NCBI RefSeq assembly: GCF_000802365.1
Contig: NZ_JSZE01000091.1
Coordinates: 1 to 43,418 of the forward strand
Origin: Xanthomonas cannabis pv. cannabis
GTDB lineage: Bacteria; Pseudomonadota; Gammaproteobacteria; Xanthomonadales; Xanthomonadaceae
DNA: 43,418 nt
Reading direction: 5' to 3'
The notes under the pieces are model-generated. The model ran no database searches and was not told the DNA's origin. It saw nothing but the letters and a program-made list of their open reading frames with translations. Made by a program: the position numbers and the translations under genes. Of the stretch, positions 1 through 8,585 are shown piece by piece (position 1 is the stretch's first letter; each line of letters opens with the position of its first letter).

Positions 1-4
1 ACAT
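1..4 (-). CDS. Start codon of a leftward gene that runs off the window
   Basis: On the minus strand an ATG begins at position 4 and is preceded by a good ribosome binding site, AGGAG at positions 16-12, seven bases upstream. Only the start codon lies inside the window, so the product cannot be named. The 14-bp inverted repeat at 29-62 sits directly upstream, as expected for the operator of this gene. The call rests only on the start codon and ribosome binding site. Confidence 0.4.
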
Positions 5-28
5 GCGACCACTCCTGCAGTGAATTTA

Positions 29-62
29 CATCACGCATGATACGTAAATATCATGCGTGATG
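29..62. promoter_or_regulatory. Paired palindromic operator between the MarR gene and the next leftward gene
   Basis: Positions 29-42 and 49-62 form a perfect 14-bp inverted repeat (CATCACGCATGATA / TATCATGCGTGATG) around a 6-base spacer. Each arm is itself nearly palindromic (ATCA-n4-TGAT), so the site can also be read as two operators whose centres are 20 bp apart, about two helical turns. It begins next to the stop codon of the MarR-family gene (63-515) and lies 25 bases upstream of a leftward start codon at position 4. There is no T-run on either side, so an operator is more likely than a terminator. The neighbouring MarR protein is the obvious candidate to bind it, which is inference. 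Confidence 0.6.
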
Positions 63-515
63 CTATTCGCCGGCAGCGGATTCCAGGTTGGCGATGAGCC
101 GGCCGAGAAGCGCCGTCAGCAGGCCGGCGTCCTTGCCGGAAAATCCTGAGACGCCGAGTGCATTGACATCGAGCAGGACGGTACGCCCGGTTGCGGCGGC
201 GTCTTGCCCTGCCGCGGTCAAGCGGACGGTGGCGGCGCGCCTGTCGGTCGACGATGCTTCGCGCGCGATCAGCGCCATCGCTTCAAGTTTGTCCAGCAAC
301 GCGGCCATCGCCGGCTGCTTCACCGCGGACTCGCGCACCAGGTCCCGCTGCAGCATCGGGCCCTTCCAGGACAACAGCAGTAATGGCCCGATCAGCGCGA
401 GCGTGAGTCCATGCTCGCGCAGGCGGGCATCGACCAGGCGATTGAAGACGCGCGCGGCATGGTTGGCCAGATAGCCGGGCGCGATGGCGGCTTCCGGGTG
501 GATGTCCGAGGTCAT
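63..515 (-). CDS. MarR-family transcriptional regulator
   Basis: This 150-residue protein has the layout of a MarR winged-helix repressor: an N-terminal dimerisation helix (HAARVFNRLVDARLREHGL), a helix-turn-helix in the middle (LVRESAVKQPAMAALLDKLEAMALI) and the typical wing DRRAATVRLTAAGQ. MarR proteins bind palindromic DNA as dimers and release it on binding a small ligand or on oxidation. The frame is open upstream to 638, but ATG at 515 gives a normal MarR length, and the extra N-terminal 41 residues look like random translation. It is the last gene of the leftward betT-betB-betA series, 194 bases after betA. No TetR-type BetI, the usual choline-sensing repressor, is seen in this window, so this MarR protein may replace it or may control the gene to its left. 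Its ligand is unknown. Confidence 0.8.
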   Translation of the reverse strand: MTSDIHPEAAIAPGYLANHAARVFNRLVDARLREHGLTLALIGPLLLLSWKGPMLQRDLVRESAVKQPAMAALLDKLEAMALIAREASSTDRRAATVRLTAAGQDAAATGRTVLLDVNALGVSGFSGKDAGLLTALLGRLIANLESAAGE

Positions 516-709
516 GCGCAAAGGATAGCCCACGTGTGCCGGGCTAAGTGTTTGCGTCAATGGCGCTGCGGTGATCTTGCAGGCAGCAGTACCGTTGACG
601 ATGAAGTGGCGCCCGGTGCTGTTGCCGAGCGCCTGCAACGCGATGCGCCGCTGCCGATGCGCGAAGCGACCGGCGCGCTCGCGCTTACAGTTTCAAGCAA
701 GCGCTCGAC

Positions 710-2380
710 TCAACGGCGAACCGGTGCATCGCCTGCGATGTAATAGTCGGCCGTGCTGCGCGGCAAGGGAGTGCGCCCGCGCATGCGGTCGGCGATCTTC
801 TCGGCGATCATGATGGTGGTCGCATTGAGGTTGCCGGTGATGATGCGCGGCATGATGGACGCGTCGATCACGCGCAGGCCTTCCATGCCGTGCACGCGGC
901 CCTGCCCATCGACCACGGCCATGTCGTCGGTGCCCATCGCACACGAACACGACGGGTGGTAGGCGGTTTCCGCACGTGCGCGGACGAAGGCATCCAGTTC
1001 CGCATCGGTCCTGCAATCGGCGCTCGGGCTGATTTCGCGGCCGCGGTACGCATCAAGCGCGGGCTGGGCGATGATCTCGCGGGTGATCCGGATCGCGTCG
1101 CGGAATTCCTGCCAGTCCTGGTCGGTGGATTGGTAATTGAACAGGATGGACGGATGCTGACGCGGATCGCGCGACTTGGCATGCACGCGTCCGCGGCTGG
1201 GCGTGCGCATCGAGCCGACATGCGCCTGAAAGCCGTGCTCCTTCACCGCATTGCTGCCGTTGTAATTGATGGCGACGGGGAGGAAGTGGTACTGGATGTT
1301 GGGCCAGTCGAACTCATCGCGCGTGCGGATGAAGCCGCCGGCTTCGAATTGATTGCTGGCACCGGTGCCGGTGCCGGCGAACAGCCATTCGGCGCCAATC
1401 GCAGGCTGGTTCCACCATTGCAAAGCCGGGTACAGCGACACCGGCTTGGTGCACGCGTACTGGATGTAGACCTCCAGATGGTCCTGCAGATTCTGGCCCA
1501 CCCCTGGCAGGTCGTGCACCAGTTGCACGTCGAGCGCACGCAGCAGATCGGGCGCGCCCACGCCGGAGCGCTGCAACAGTTGCGGCGATGCAATCGCGCC
1601 GGCGCACACCAGCACTTCGCGGCGCGCATGCGCATCGATGCCTTCGCTGCTGTTGCCAACCAGGTAATGCACGCCGATGGCGCGCTTGCCGGAAAACAGG
1701 ATGCGGTCCGTGGTGGCGTGGGTGACGATGTGCAGGCCATCGCGCGGCTTGGCCATGTCCAGGTAACCGCGCGCGGTGCTGGCGCGGCGGCCGCGCGGGG
1801 TAACGGTACGGTCCATCGGCCCGAAGCCTTCCTGTTGATAGCCGTTGAGATCGTCGGTGCGTGGGTAGCCCGCCTGGACGCCCGCCTCGACCATGGCATG
1901 GAACAACACATTGTTGTCGTTCTTCGGCGTGGCCACGCTCACCGGGCCGTCGCCGCCGTGATAGTCATTGGCGCCGATGTCGCGCGTTTCGGCCTTGCGG
2001 AAGTAGGGCAGCACATCGCGGTAGCTCCAGTCCTCCAGGCCTGGCCGCCTGGCCCAGTGATCGAAGTCCAGCGCGTTGCCGCGGATGTAGCACATGCCGT
2101 TGATCAGCGAGGAGCCACCCAGGCCCTTGCCGCGCCCGCACTCCATCCGCCGGTTGTCCATGTACGGTTCCGGCTCGGTCTCGTAGGCCCAGTTGTAGCG
2201 GCGGCCCTGCAGCGGAAATGCCAGCGCTGCGGGCATCTGGGTGCGGAAGTCCAGACGGTAGTCCGGCCCGCCCGCTTCGAGCAACAGCACAGTCACGCCC
2301 GGGTCTTCGGTCAGGCGCGCGGCCAGCACGTTACCGGCCGAACCTGCGCCGATGATGATGTAGTCGTATTCGCGTTGCAT
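710..2380 (-). CDS. betA: Choline dehydrogenase (GMC flavoprotein)
   Basis: This FAD-dependent glucose-methanol-choline oxidoreductase of 556 residues oxidises choline to betaine aldehyde, the first step of glycine betaine synthesis, and works at the inner membrane passing electrons to the respiratory chain. The N-terminus carries the dinucleotide-binding motif ([17 protein letters not shown]), followed by the GMC signature region around [20 protein letters not shown]. Near the C-terminus is the catalytic histidine stretch [10 protein letters not shown] and the GMC C-terminal VIDASIMP motif. The start at 2380 is preceded by CAGGAGACCACC, a good ribosome binding site. The frame stays open far upstream, but that part is antisense to no known domain and overlaps betB. 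Length and gene context match BetA. It lies 143 bases downstream of betB in the same direction. Confidence 0.94.
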   Translation of the reverse strand: MQREYDYIIIGAGSAGNVLAARLTEDPGVTVLLLEAGGPDYRLDFRTQMPAALAFPLQGRRYNWAYETEPEPYMDNRRMECGRGKGLGGSSLINGMCYIRGNALDFDHWARRPGLEDWSYRDVLPYFRKAETRDIGANDYHGGDGPVSVATPKNDNNVLFHAMVEAGVQAGYPRTDDLNGYQQEGFGPMDRTVTPRGRRASTARGYLDMAKPRDGLHIVTHATTDRILFSGKRAIGVHYLVGNSSEGIDAHARREVLVCAGAIASPQLLQRSGVGAPDLLRALDVQLVHDLPGVGQNLQDHLEVYIQYACTKPVSLYPALQWWNQPAIGAEWLFAGTGTGASNQFEAGGFIRTRDEFDWPNIQYHFLPVAINYNGSNAVKEHGFQAHVGSMRTPSRGRVHAKSRDPRQHPSILFNYQSTDQDWQEFRDAIRITREIIAQPALDAYRGREISPSADCRTDAELDAFVRARAETAYHPSCSCAMGTDDMAVVDGQGRVHGMEGLRVIDASIMPRIITGNLNATTIMIAEKIADRMRGRTPLPRSTADYYIAGDAPVRR

Positions 2381-2404
2381 GGTGGTCTCCTGAAGCATCT
2401 GCGA

Positions 2405-2453
2405 TGCCGCGGCAGTTGAGGTGCGGCGCAGGTGTGCGGGCTTGCCGCGGCAA
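2405..2453. repeat. Two GC-rich palindromes in the betB-betA gap
   Basis: The 143-base gap between betB and betA holds two perfect palindromes with the same core: TGCCGCGGCA at 2405-2414 and TTGCCGCGGCAA at 2442-2453, with centres 38 bp apart. They could be regulatory, RNA-folding or chance features of GC-rich DNA. No promoter could be recognised between them and betA. Confidence 0.3.
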
Positions 2454-2523
2454 CGTGTGACCACGCCCCGCGCCTGGTTGGCAGGAGGCAGCCGCCGAGC
2501 GACTGCGACCTGGGGCGAACCCC

Positions 2524-3996
2524 TCAGAAGACCGAGGCGTAGCGTTCCAGCTCGACCTGGACCGATTTGGTACGCGTATACGCCTGCAAGGTGGCCAGGC
2601 CGTTCTCGCGCCCCACGCCGGATTGCTTGTAGCCGCCCACCGGCATCGGTGCGGGCGACTCGCCCCAGGTGTTGATCCAGCAGATGCCCGCTTCCAGGCG
2701 ATGGATCAGCCGATGTGCACGCGCCAGATCTGGCGTGACCACGCCGGCCGCCAGGCCATAGCTGGTGGCATTGGCGCGTGTGATCGCTTCGTCCTCGTCG
2801 TCGTAGGTGAGCAGGCTCAGCACCGGCCCGAAGATTTCTTCGCGCACGATGGCCATCACGTCGGTGCAATCGCTGAAGATGGTCGGGGCCACGTAATAGC
2901 CCTGCGCCAGCGCACCATCGCGCAGGCGCTCGCCGCCGCACAGCAGGCGTGCACCCTCGGCCTTGCCCTGTTCGATGTAGTCGAGCACCCGCTGCATGTG
3001 CGCCGCGCTGACCAGTGGGCCGAAGGTGGTGCGCGTATCCAGCGGATCGCCGATATGGATGCGTTGCACGCGTGCCAGCAGCCGCGCTTCGAAGGCGTTG
3101 CGCAGCGCGCGCGGCACGAACACGCGGGTGCCGTTGGTGCACACCTGCCCGGAGCTGTAGAAGTTGGCCATCATCGCGATGTCGGCGGCCAGATCCAGGT
3201 CGGCATCGGCACACACGATCAACGGCGACTTGCCGCCCAGTTCCATGGTCACGTCCTTCAGCGACGAACTCGATGCGCTGGCCATCACCTTGCGGCCGGT
3301 GGCGGTGCCGCCGGTGAAGCTGATCTTTTCGATCTGCGGGTGTTCGGTGAGCGCGGTGCCCACGCTGGCACCATCGCCGGGCAGCACATTGAACACGCCA
3401 TGGGGCAAGCCGGCTTCGGTGAACAGCTCGGCAAGCTTGAGTGCGGTGAGCGGGGTGACTTCGCTGGGCTTGAAGATCATCGCGTTACCGGCCGCCAGCG
3501 CGGGTGCGGCCTTCCACAGCGCGATCTGGATCGGGTAATTCCACGCGCCGATGGCGCCCACCACGCCCAGCGGCTCGTGCCGCGTATAGAAAAAGCTGCC
3601 CTCGCGCAGCGGCACCTGCGCACCCTGCAGTGCGTGCGCCACACCGGCGTAGTACTCCAGCACGTCGGCGCCGGTGACGACGTCCACGCTGCGGGTTTCG
3701 CTCAGCGGTTTGCCGGTGTTGAGCGTTTCCAGTTCGGCCAGCGCATCATTGCGCTCGCGCAGCAGGGCCACCGCGCGCAGCAGGATGCGCGAGCGCTCCA
3801 CGGTGGTCAGCGCCGCCCATTCGCGCTGGCCGGCCCTGGCGCTGTCGACGGCAGCATCCAGATCGTCGGCACCGGCGCTGTGCACGTTGGCCAGCACCTC
3901 GCCGGTAGCGGGGTTGACCACTTCGAACGTGTGGCCGCCGCGGGCGGGAACATGGCGGCCGCCGATGTACAGCAACTGGTCGGGAAAACGTGGCAT
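2524..3996 (-). CDS. betB: Betaine aldehyde dehydrogenase
   Basis: This 490-residue NAD(P)-dependent aldehyde dehydrogenase converts betaine aldehyde to glycine betaine in the cytoplasm, the second step after BetA. The key residues are in place: Asn153 (AWNYP), Lys176 in the cofactor site (FKPSEVTP), the general base Glu252 (TMELGGKSP) and the catalytic Cys286 ([11 protein letters not shown]). The length and the positions of Glu252 and Cys286 fit the characterised Pseudomonas enzyme, as far as I recall that family. The ATG at 3996 has an excellent ribosome binding site (CCAGGAGG). It follows betT by 38 bases, so betT and betB are very probably co-transcribed. Confidence 0.95.
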   Translation of the reverse strand: MPRFPDQLLYIGGRHVPARGGHTFEVVNPATGEVLANVHSAGADDLDAAVDSARAGQREWAALTTVERSRILLRAVALLRERNDALAELETLNTGKPLSETRSVDVVTGADVLEYYAGVAHALQGAQVPLREGSFFYTRHEPLGVVGAIGAWNYPIQIALWKAAPALAAGNAMIFKPSEVTPLTALKLAELFTEAGLPHGVFNVLPGDGASVGTALTEHPQIEKISFTGGTATGRKVMASASSSSLKDVTMELGGKSPLIVCADADLDLAADIAMMANFYSSGQVCTNGTRVFVPRALRNAFEARLLARVQRIHIGDPLDTRTTFGPLVSAAHMQRVLDYIEQGKAEGARLLCGGERLRDGALAQGYYVAPTIFSDCTDVMAIVREEIFGPVLSLLTYDDEDEAITRANATSYGLAAGVVTPDLARAHRLIHRLEAGICWINTWGESPAPMPVGGYKQSGVGRENGLATLQAYTRTKSVQVELERYASVF

Positions 3997-4034
3997 GACA
4001 AACCTCCTGGGGACAGGCGCCGTAGTGCTGCAAC

Positions 4035-6014
4035 TCAGCGGGTGAGGTGCAGGAACTGCAGGTGACGCTCGTATTGATCGATGATGTCGTTGATGATCTG
4101 CTCGCGGCTGTAACCGACCAGGTCGTAATCCTGGCTGCCTTCGTACAGATACACTTCGGCGCGGTAATAGCGCTGGTTGCGCAGGCGCTGTGCAGCAAAC
4201 GACGGGGTGAGATACCCGCGCAGGACCACCTGGTAGCGGAAACCCTGTTGCTCGCCATGATCGACGCTGATGTCCATGTCGCCGTCGTCGATGCGGCTGC
4301 TGACGTTCCAGCCTTCTTCCTGCAGCTGTGCAGTCACCGCCTCGATGGCCGGGCGCACCTGGTCGCGCATGAAGCGATAGACCTCGTCGCGCGCCGGGAA
4401 ATGCATGGCCTGGCCCAGGCGTTGGCGCCAGCCGCCATGATGGCGCGATTGCCCGATCAACGGACTGGGGCTATGCAGCTGTGCGCGTTTGCGCTGCGAT
4501 TCCTCGCTGAGCGCGCGCGACAGCCCCCACGCCATCAACAGCAATACCGCCGAGAACGGCAACGATGCCAGCACCACCGCCGATTTCAGCGCGTCCATGC
4601 TGCCGGCCAGCAACAGGCCTGCGGTGACCACGGCAGTGAGCACGCCCCAGAACACGCGCAGCCAGCGCGGTCCGTCATCGTGCGGTTCACCGCCATGCGA
4701 GGACAGCGTGGACAACACCACCGTGCCGGAATCGGCCGAGGTCACGAAGAACACGAAGCTGATCGCCACGGTCACCGTGATCACCGTACGGCTCCACGGG
4801 TAACTCTGCAGCAGCGAATACAACACCGTCTCAGGGGCATCGATGGCCTGCTGTGCCCACGCGGACTGGCCGTGGTGCAGGAGCTGATCCAGTGCGCTAT
4901 TGCCGAAGATCGACAGCCACGCCAGCGTAAAACCGAGCGGTATCAACAGCACGCCCAGCACGAACTCGCGAATGGTGCGCCCGCGCGAAATGCGTGCGAT
5001 GAACAAGCCCACGAATGGTGCCCAGCCGATCCACCAGGCCCAGTAGAACACCGTCCAGTTGCCCAGCCAGTCGGCGCGGCCGCCATAGGCATACACATCG
5101 AAACTCTTGCCGACCACGCTGCCCAGGTAGTCGCCCAGGTTCTGCATCAAGGCATTGAGCAGGTACTGCGTGGGGCCGGCAAACAGCATGAACAGCAACA
5201 GCGCGATCGCCAGCAGCATGTTGATGTCCGACATCCAGCGCACGCCCTTTTCCACGCCGGAGACCGCGACAATGATTGCCGCGCCCATCATTGCCGCGAT
5301 CAGCGCGACCTGCACCCAGTGCGCATGCGGCACGTCCATCAAGGTGCCCAGGCCGGCGTTGAGGTGCAGCACGCCAAAGCCCATGTCCGCGCCCAGGCCG
5401 AACACGGTGGCCACGATGCCCAGTGCGTCCACGGTGTAACCGATTGGCCCGTTGATACGCTTGCCGATCAGCGGATACAGCGCCGAACGCAACGCCAGCG
5501 GCAAATTGTGGCGGAAGGCGAAATAGGCCAGCGCCATCGCCGCCAGCGCGAACACGCCCCAGCCATGCAGGCCCCAGTGCAGGAACAGCAACTGCATGGC
5601 CTGCCGGGCGGATGCTTCGCCGTTGCCGGTGCCGCCCTGGGGCGGTTGCAGATAATGGGTGAGCGGTTCGGAGACGCAGAAAAAGAATAGCGTGATGCTG
5701 ATGCCCGCCGCGAACAACATGCCGGCCCAGGAGAGATAGCTGAATTCCGGTTCGTCGTGATCGGCACCGAGCTTGATGTTGCCGTAGCTGGACAAGGCCA
5801 CGCCCAGCACGAACACCAGGTACACCGTCATTGCCAGCAGGTAGTACCAGCCGACATTGCGCGAGGCCCAGGTCTGCGCATCCAGCAGTACGCGGCCTGA
5901 TTCAAGCGGAAACAACGACACCAGCACGGCGAACGTGCATACGACCGTGGCCGCCAGCACGAACACCGGGCGCAAGGTACGGACCGGCTGGGTGTGCGGC
6001 GCTGTCGCACTCAT
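4035..6014 (-). CDS. betT: BCCT-family choline transporter
   Basis: This 659-residue protein belongs to the betaine/choline/carnitine transporter family and probably imports choline using the proton or sodium gradient. Twelve hydrophobic segments can be traced from residue 15 to about 500, including the tryptophan-rich family signature [21 protein letters not shown] hydrophilic tail of roughly 150 residues follows; in BetT-type transporters such a tail takes part in osmotic control of activity. The gene is first in the leftward series betT-betB-betA, which fixes choline rather than another quaternary amine as the likely substrate. The ATG at 6014 has no strong ribosome binding site. A perfect 10-bp palindrome (ATCACGTGAT) sits 24-33 bases upstream and resembles the arms of the operator at 29-62. 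Confidence 0.92.
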   Translation of the reverse strand: MSATAPHTQPVRTLRPVFVLAATVVCTFAVLVSLFPLESGRVLLDAQTWASRNVGWYYLLAMTVYLVFVLGVALSSYGNIKLGADHDEPEFSYLSWAGMLFAAGISITLFFFCVSEPLTHYLQPPQGGTGNGEASARQAMQLLFLHWGLHGWGVFALAAMALAYFAFRHNLPLALRSALYPLIGKRINGPIGYTVDALGIVATVFGLGADMGFGVLHLNAGLGTLMDVPHAHWVQVALIAAMMGAAIIVAVSGVEKGVRWMSDINMLLAIALLLFMLFAGPTQYLLNALMQNLGDYLGSVVGKSFDVYAYGGRADWLGNWTVFYWAWWIGWAPFVGLFIARISRGRTIREFVLGVLLIPLGFTLAWLSIFGNSALDQLLHHGQSAWAQQAIDAPETVLYSLLQSYPWSRTVITVTVAISFVFFVTSADSGTVVLSTLSSHGGEPHDDGPRWLRVFWGVLTAVVTAGLLLAGSMDALKSAVVLASLPFSAVLLLMAWGLSRALSEESQRKRAQLHSPSPLIGQSRHHGGWRQRLGQAMHFPARDEVYRFMRDQVRPAIEAVTAQLQEEGWNVSSRIDDGDMDISVDHGEQQGFRYQVVLRGYLTPSFAAQRLRNQRYYRAEVYLYEGSQDYDLVGYSREQIINDIIDQYERHLQFLHLTR

Positions 6015-6037
6015 GGCAACGCACTCATACGATGCGT

Positions 6038-6047
6038 ATCACGTGAT
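6038..6047. promoter_or_regulatory. Palindrome upstream of betT, possible MarR operator
   Basis: ATCACGTGAT is a perfect 10-bp palindrome 24 bases upstream of the betT start codon. It shares the ATCA...TGAT frame with both arms of the paired site at 29-62, at the other end of the bet cluster. The link to the MarR regulator at 63-515 is inferred from this resemblance only. Confidence 0.35.
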
Positions 6048-6057
6048 GTGCTCCCAA

Positions 6058-6089
6058 CAAAAAACCGCCTGCGTTATCGCACAGGCGGT
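6058..6089 (-). terminator. Rho-independent terminator after the endonuclease-family gene
   Basis: Read leftward, positions 6089-6064 form an 8-bp stem (ACCGCCTG / CAGGCGGT) with a 10-base loop, followed at once by six T residues (6064-6059). This is a strong intrinsic terminator. It ends the leftward transcript of the gene at 6149-6916 and insulates the bet cluster from it. Confidence 0.85.
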
Positions 6090-6148
6090 GTCGAGGGGGT
6101 GTCATCGGTCGAGTTCGCCAGTGCGAACCCGTTGGCAGCTTGCGTGCG

Positions 6149-6916
6149 CTAGCGCAGCAGCTGTCGTGGCACGCGGATATCCATGCCGACCGCCAGATGA
6201 TCCGAAAACGCTGCCGGTATGGCTTCGGTGTGTTCGATCACCAGGCTGTCGCTGACCAGGATATGGTCGATCGCCCGGTCCGGCCGCCAGCTCGGGAAGG
6301 TATGCACCACGCAACTCGGCGGCTGCAGGCGCGTATGGCGGTACAGGGCCTGCATTTCCGGCCGGTCGGCCACGCAGTTGAAGTCGCCCATCAGCATGGC
6401 GTTGGGATGCTCGGACAGGAGTTCGGCGATGAAGGCCAGCTGCGCCATGCGCGAATTGGCGCCCAGCGACAGATGCGCCACCGCCACCGCAAGTCCCTCG
6501 CGGCCCTGCCCGAACTTGGCCAGCAGGATGCCGCGCCCGCCGATGCGGCCGGGCAAGGCATGGTCCTGCACTTCCAGCGGTTCGAGCTTGCTGAGCAGGC
6601 CGTTGGCGCTGGAGGCCACCCCACCCATGCGGCGGTTGGGTTGGTGGCTCCAGTAATGGAAGCCGGCGCGCTCGGCCAGGTAGTGGGTCTGGTTAGTGAA
6701 GCCCGAGCGCAGGCTGCCCGGGTCGGCTTCCTGCAGGCCGACGATGTCGCGTTCGCCGGCCAGCTTGGCGATGCTGTCCAGGCTGGTGCGCTTTGCTCCC
6801 AGCGGCAGCGCATGCGACCAGCTGCGGGTCACGTAATCGCTGTAGCGGCGGGTGCTGGAGCCGGCCTGGATATTGGCGGTCAGCACCCGCAGGGTGCGCG
6901 AGTCCGAAGCGTTCAC
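6149..6916 (-). CDS. Endonuclease/exonuclease/phosphatase-family hydrolase
   Basis: This 255-residue protein has the complete motif set of the metal-dependent EEP superfamily: the N-terminal strand LRVLTANIQAG with the metal-binding Asn, the catalytic Glu in DIVGLQEAD, the GDFNC motif near residue 180, and the C-terminal Asp-His pair in SDHLAVGMDIR preceded by DHILVSD. The family includes nucleases, sphingomyelinase-like phosphodiesterases and phosphatases; no substrate can be chosen from sequence. There is no signal peptide. The apparent start is GTG at 6916, with only a weak ribosome binding site, 19 bases after the upstream DsbA-like gene stops, so it is probably translated from the same leftward transcript. 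Confidence 0.85.
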   Translation of the reverse strand: MNASDSRTLRVLTANIQAGSSTRRYSDYVTRSWSHALPLGAKRTSLDSIAKLAGERDIVGLQEADPGSLRSGFTNQTHYLAERAGFHYWSHQPNRRMGGVASSANGLLSKLEPLEVQDHALPGRIGGRGILLAKFGQGREGLAVAVAHLSLGANSRMAQLAFIAELLSEHPNAMLMGDFNCVADRPEMQALYRHTRLQPPSCVVHTFPSWRPDRAIDHILVSDSLVIEHTEAIPAAFSDHLAVGMDIRVPRQLLR

Positions 6917-6935
6917 GGCGTTGCGGTCGTCCGGC

Positions 6936-7751
6936 TCACTTGGCCAGCGTGGCGCGTTCGCGCGCGATCAGGTGATCGGCGATGCGCAGCATGTCCGGGA
7001 AGCTTTGGCCCTTGACCAGGTACTTGCCGTTGACGATCAGCGACGGCGTGCCGGTGATCTTGCTGCGGGTGGCGAACTGCTTGGCGCGGTTGGTCTTGGC
7101 CGAGACGCCGAAGCTGCTCATGGTGTCGATGAAGGTCTTGGAGTCCACGCCGTACTTGGCGTAGAACGCGGCGATGTCCTGCACCGAGTCCTTGCCGCGC
7201 TCGCCCTTCAGGCTCTGGTCGACGTGGATGGCCTTGTACAGCGCTTCGTGGGTCTTTTCCTGCACGCCCAGCGTTTCGGCGGCGTAGAAGGCGCGCGCGT
7301 AGTCATCCCATGGACCACCGAACATCGCCGGCACGTAGACGAAATGCACGTCCGACGGCAGCCCGGCCTTCCACGGCCCGATCAGCGGCTGGAACGCGTT
7401 GCAGGCTGGGCAGACATAGCCGAACACCTCCGCTACTTCGATCTTGCCGGCGGCCTGCTGATACGGCTGGCCACCGTCGATATCCAGATAGTCGGTGCCG
7501 GCGACCGGCTCCGGGCCATTCGGCGCGCGCGGGGCGGCGCTGGGTGCGGCCGGCGGCGGGGTGGTGGCGCTTTCGCCCACCGCTGGCGGGGCGGCCGGGT
7601 CGGCGGCCGGTGTGGCAGCGGCCGGAGCGGGCGCCGTCTCGGCCGCCGGCGTGGTGGCGGCGGGCGCAGTGTCGGACGAGCCGTCCTGGGCCTTGCAGGC
7701 GACCAGGATCGGCAGCAGCGCCATCAGCGTCAGGGCGAAGCGGGTCTTCAT
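6936..7751 (-). CDS. DsbA-like thiol:disulfide lipoprotein with long Ala/Pro linker (CPAC)
   Basis: This is a periplasmic thioredoxin-fold protein of 271 residues. It starts at ATG 7751, after GGAGA, with a lipoprotein signal (LPILVAC, lipidated Cys19). Residues 20-82 form a linker almost entirely of Ala, Pro, Thr and Ser, and the DsbA domain runs from about residue 85 to the end. The active site is CPAC at 114-117 rather than the usual CPHC, and the cis-proline loop GTPSLIVNGKYLV is intact. DsbA proteins oxidise cysteines of exported proteins; the changed dipeptide should shift the redox potential. It follows its paralogue (7843-8493) by 91 bases. The frame is open upstream to 7814, but that part has no ribosome binding site. 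Confidence 0.88.
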   Translation of the reverse strand: MKTRFALTLMALLPILVACKAQDGSSDTAPAATTPAAETAPAPAAATPAADPAAPPAVGESATTPPPAAPSAAPRAPNGPEPVAGTDYLDIDGGQPYQQAAGKIEVAEVFGYVCPACNAFQPLIGPWKAGLPSDVHFVYVPAMFGGPWDDYARAFYAAETLGVQEKTHEALYKAIHVDQSLKGERGKDSVQDIAAFYAKYGVDSKTFIDTMSSFGVSAKTNRAKQFATRSKITGTPSLIVNGKYLVKGQSFPDMLRIADHLIARERATLAK

Positions 7752-7842
7752 CGGATTGGATCTCCAGCGTGGGGCGAGGAAAGGGCCGGACGGCCGCGGG
7801 GCGCATGATGCCACGGGCGGCTGTCGGTGGCGGTTACGCGGT

Positions 7843-8493
7843 TCAGCGCTTGGCAGGTGCGGCGTGTTCGCGGGCGATCAGGTAGTCGGCCACGCGCAGC
7901 ATGTCCGGATAATTGCGCGCGCCGATCAGATAGCGGCCGTTGACGATGAGGGCCGGCGTGCCGGGCAGCTTGCTGCGCAGGGCGAACTCGCGTGCGGCCT
8001 TGAGCCTGGCGTCCACCGCCTCGCTCTTGAAGGTGTCGACGAAGCGCTGCTGCGGCACGCCGTAGTCGGCATAGAACACGGCCAGTTCGTCTGCGGACAC
8101 GTTCTGGGTCGGCACGCTCTGCTTTTCATGGATGGCATCGAACATCGCGCGGTGGCTGCGCTTGGCCACGCCCAGGATGTCGGCGGCGAAATAGGCCCGC
8201 GCAAACGCATCCCAGAACCCGCCGAAGGCCGCCGGCACCGGGGTGAAGCGCACGTACGCGGGCTGCTTGGCGGCCCAGGCCTCCAGCGTGGGTTCGAAAT
8301 GCGCACAATGCGGGCAGGTGTAGCCGAACACCTCGACCACTTCGACCTTGCCGGCCAGCGGCGCATACGGCTGGCCGCCGTCGATCAGGGTGTAGTCCTC
8401 GCCTTCGACCGGTGGTGCCGTCTTGTCGGCGGCGCAGGCCGCCAGCGGTACCAGGATCAACAACAGCAGGGACAGGCGGGAAAGCAGATTCAT
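7843..8493 (-). CDS. dsbA: DsbA-like thiol:disulfide lipoprotein (CPHC)
   Basis: This 216-residue periplasmic disulfide oxidoreductase has a lipoprotein signal peptide (VPLAAC, Cys20) and then a DsbA fold with the canonical CPHC site at residues 60-63 and the cis-proline loop GTPALIVNGRYLI. It is expected to introduce disulfide bonds into secreted proteins, passing electrons to DsbB. It is clearly paralogous to the next gene leftward, sharing for example the IDGGQPY and EVFGY stretches, so the pair arose by tandem duplication. It lacks the long linker. The ATG at 8493 is preceded by GGAG at six bases. Periplasmic oxidation of secreted enzymes, including virulence factors, is the likely role. 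Confidence 0.9.
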   Translation of the reverse strand: MNLLSRLSLLLLILVPLAACAADKTAPPVEGEDYTLIDGGQPYAPLAGKVEVVEVFGYTCPHCAHFEPTLEAWAAKQPAYVRFTPVPAAFGGFWDAFARAYFAADILGVAKRSHRAMFDAIHEKQSVPTQNVSADELAVFYADYGVPQQRFVDTFKSEAVDARLKAAREFALRSKLPGTPALIVNGRYLIGARNYPDMLRVADYLIAREHAAPAKR

Positions 8494-8528
8494 GCGGGCT
8501 CCGTGGGGCGAGGGGAGAGCGGGAAACG

Positions 8529-8556
8529 ACGACGCCGGTCTCGGGACCGGCGTCGT
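8529..8556 (-). terminator. Perfect 12-bp hairpin after cytochrome c4
   Basis: Positions 8529-8540 and 8545-8556 form a perfect 12-bp stem (ACGACGCCGGTC / GACCGGCGTCGT) with a 4-base loop. It lies between the cytochrome c4 stop (8586) and the DsbA start (8493). Read leftward it is followed only by CGTTTCCC, so it may be a weak terminator or an RNA-stabilising hairpin that separates expression of the two genes. Confidence 0.6.
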
Positions 8557-8585
8557 GACACGGTGGGGCAGGTGCGTCCGTCAGC

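Noticed and set aside
29..62. Terminator interpretation of the inverted repeat
   Set aside because: No T-run on either side, and it lies immediately before a start codon with a ribosome binding site.
890..2419. Rightward open frame of 509 codons opposite betA
   Set aside because: It is the antisense shadow of betA; its composition is typical of the reverse of a GC-rich gene.
2381..3214. Long N-terminal extension of the betA frame
   Set aside because: It overlaps betB on the same strand in another frame, has Arg/Ala-rich sequence without domain similarity, and BetA has its own good start at 2380.
4047..5690. Rightward open frame of 547 codons opposite betT
   Set aside because: Antisense shadow of a clearly identified transporter, rich in His, Gln and Arg without motifs.
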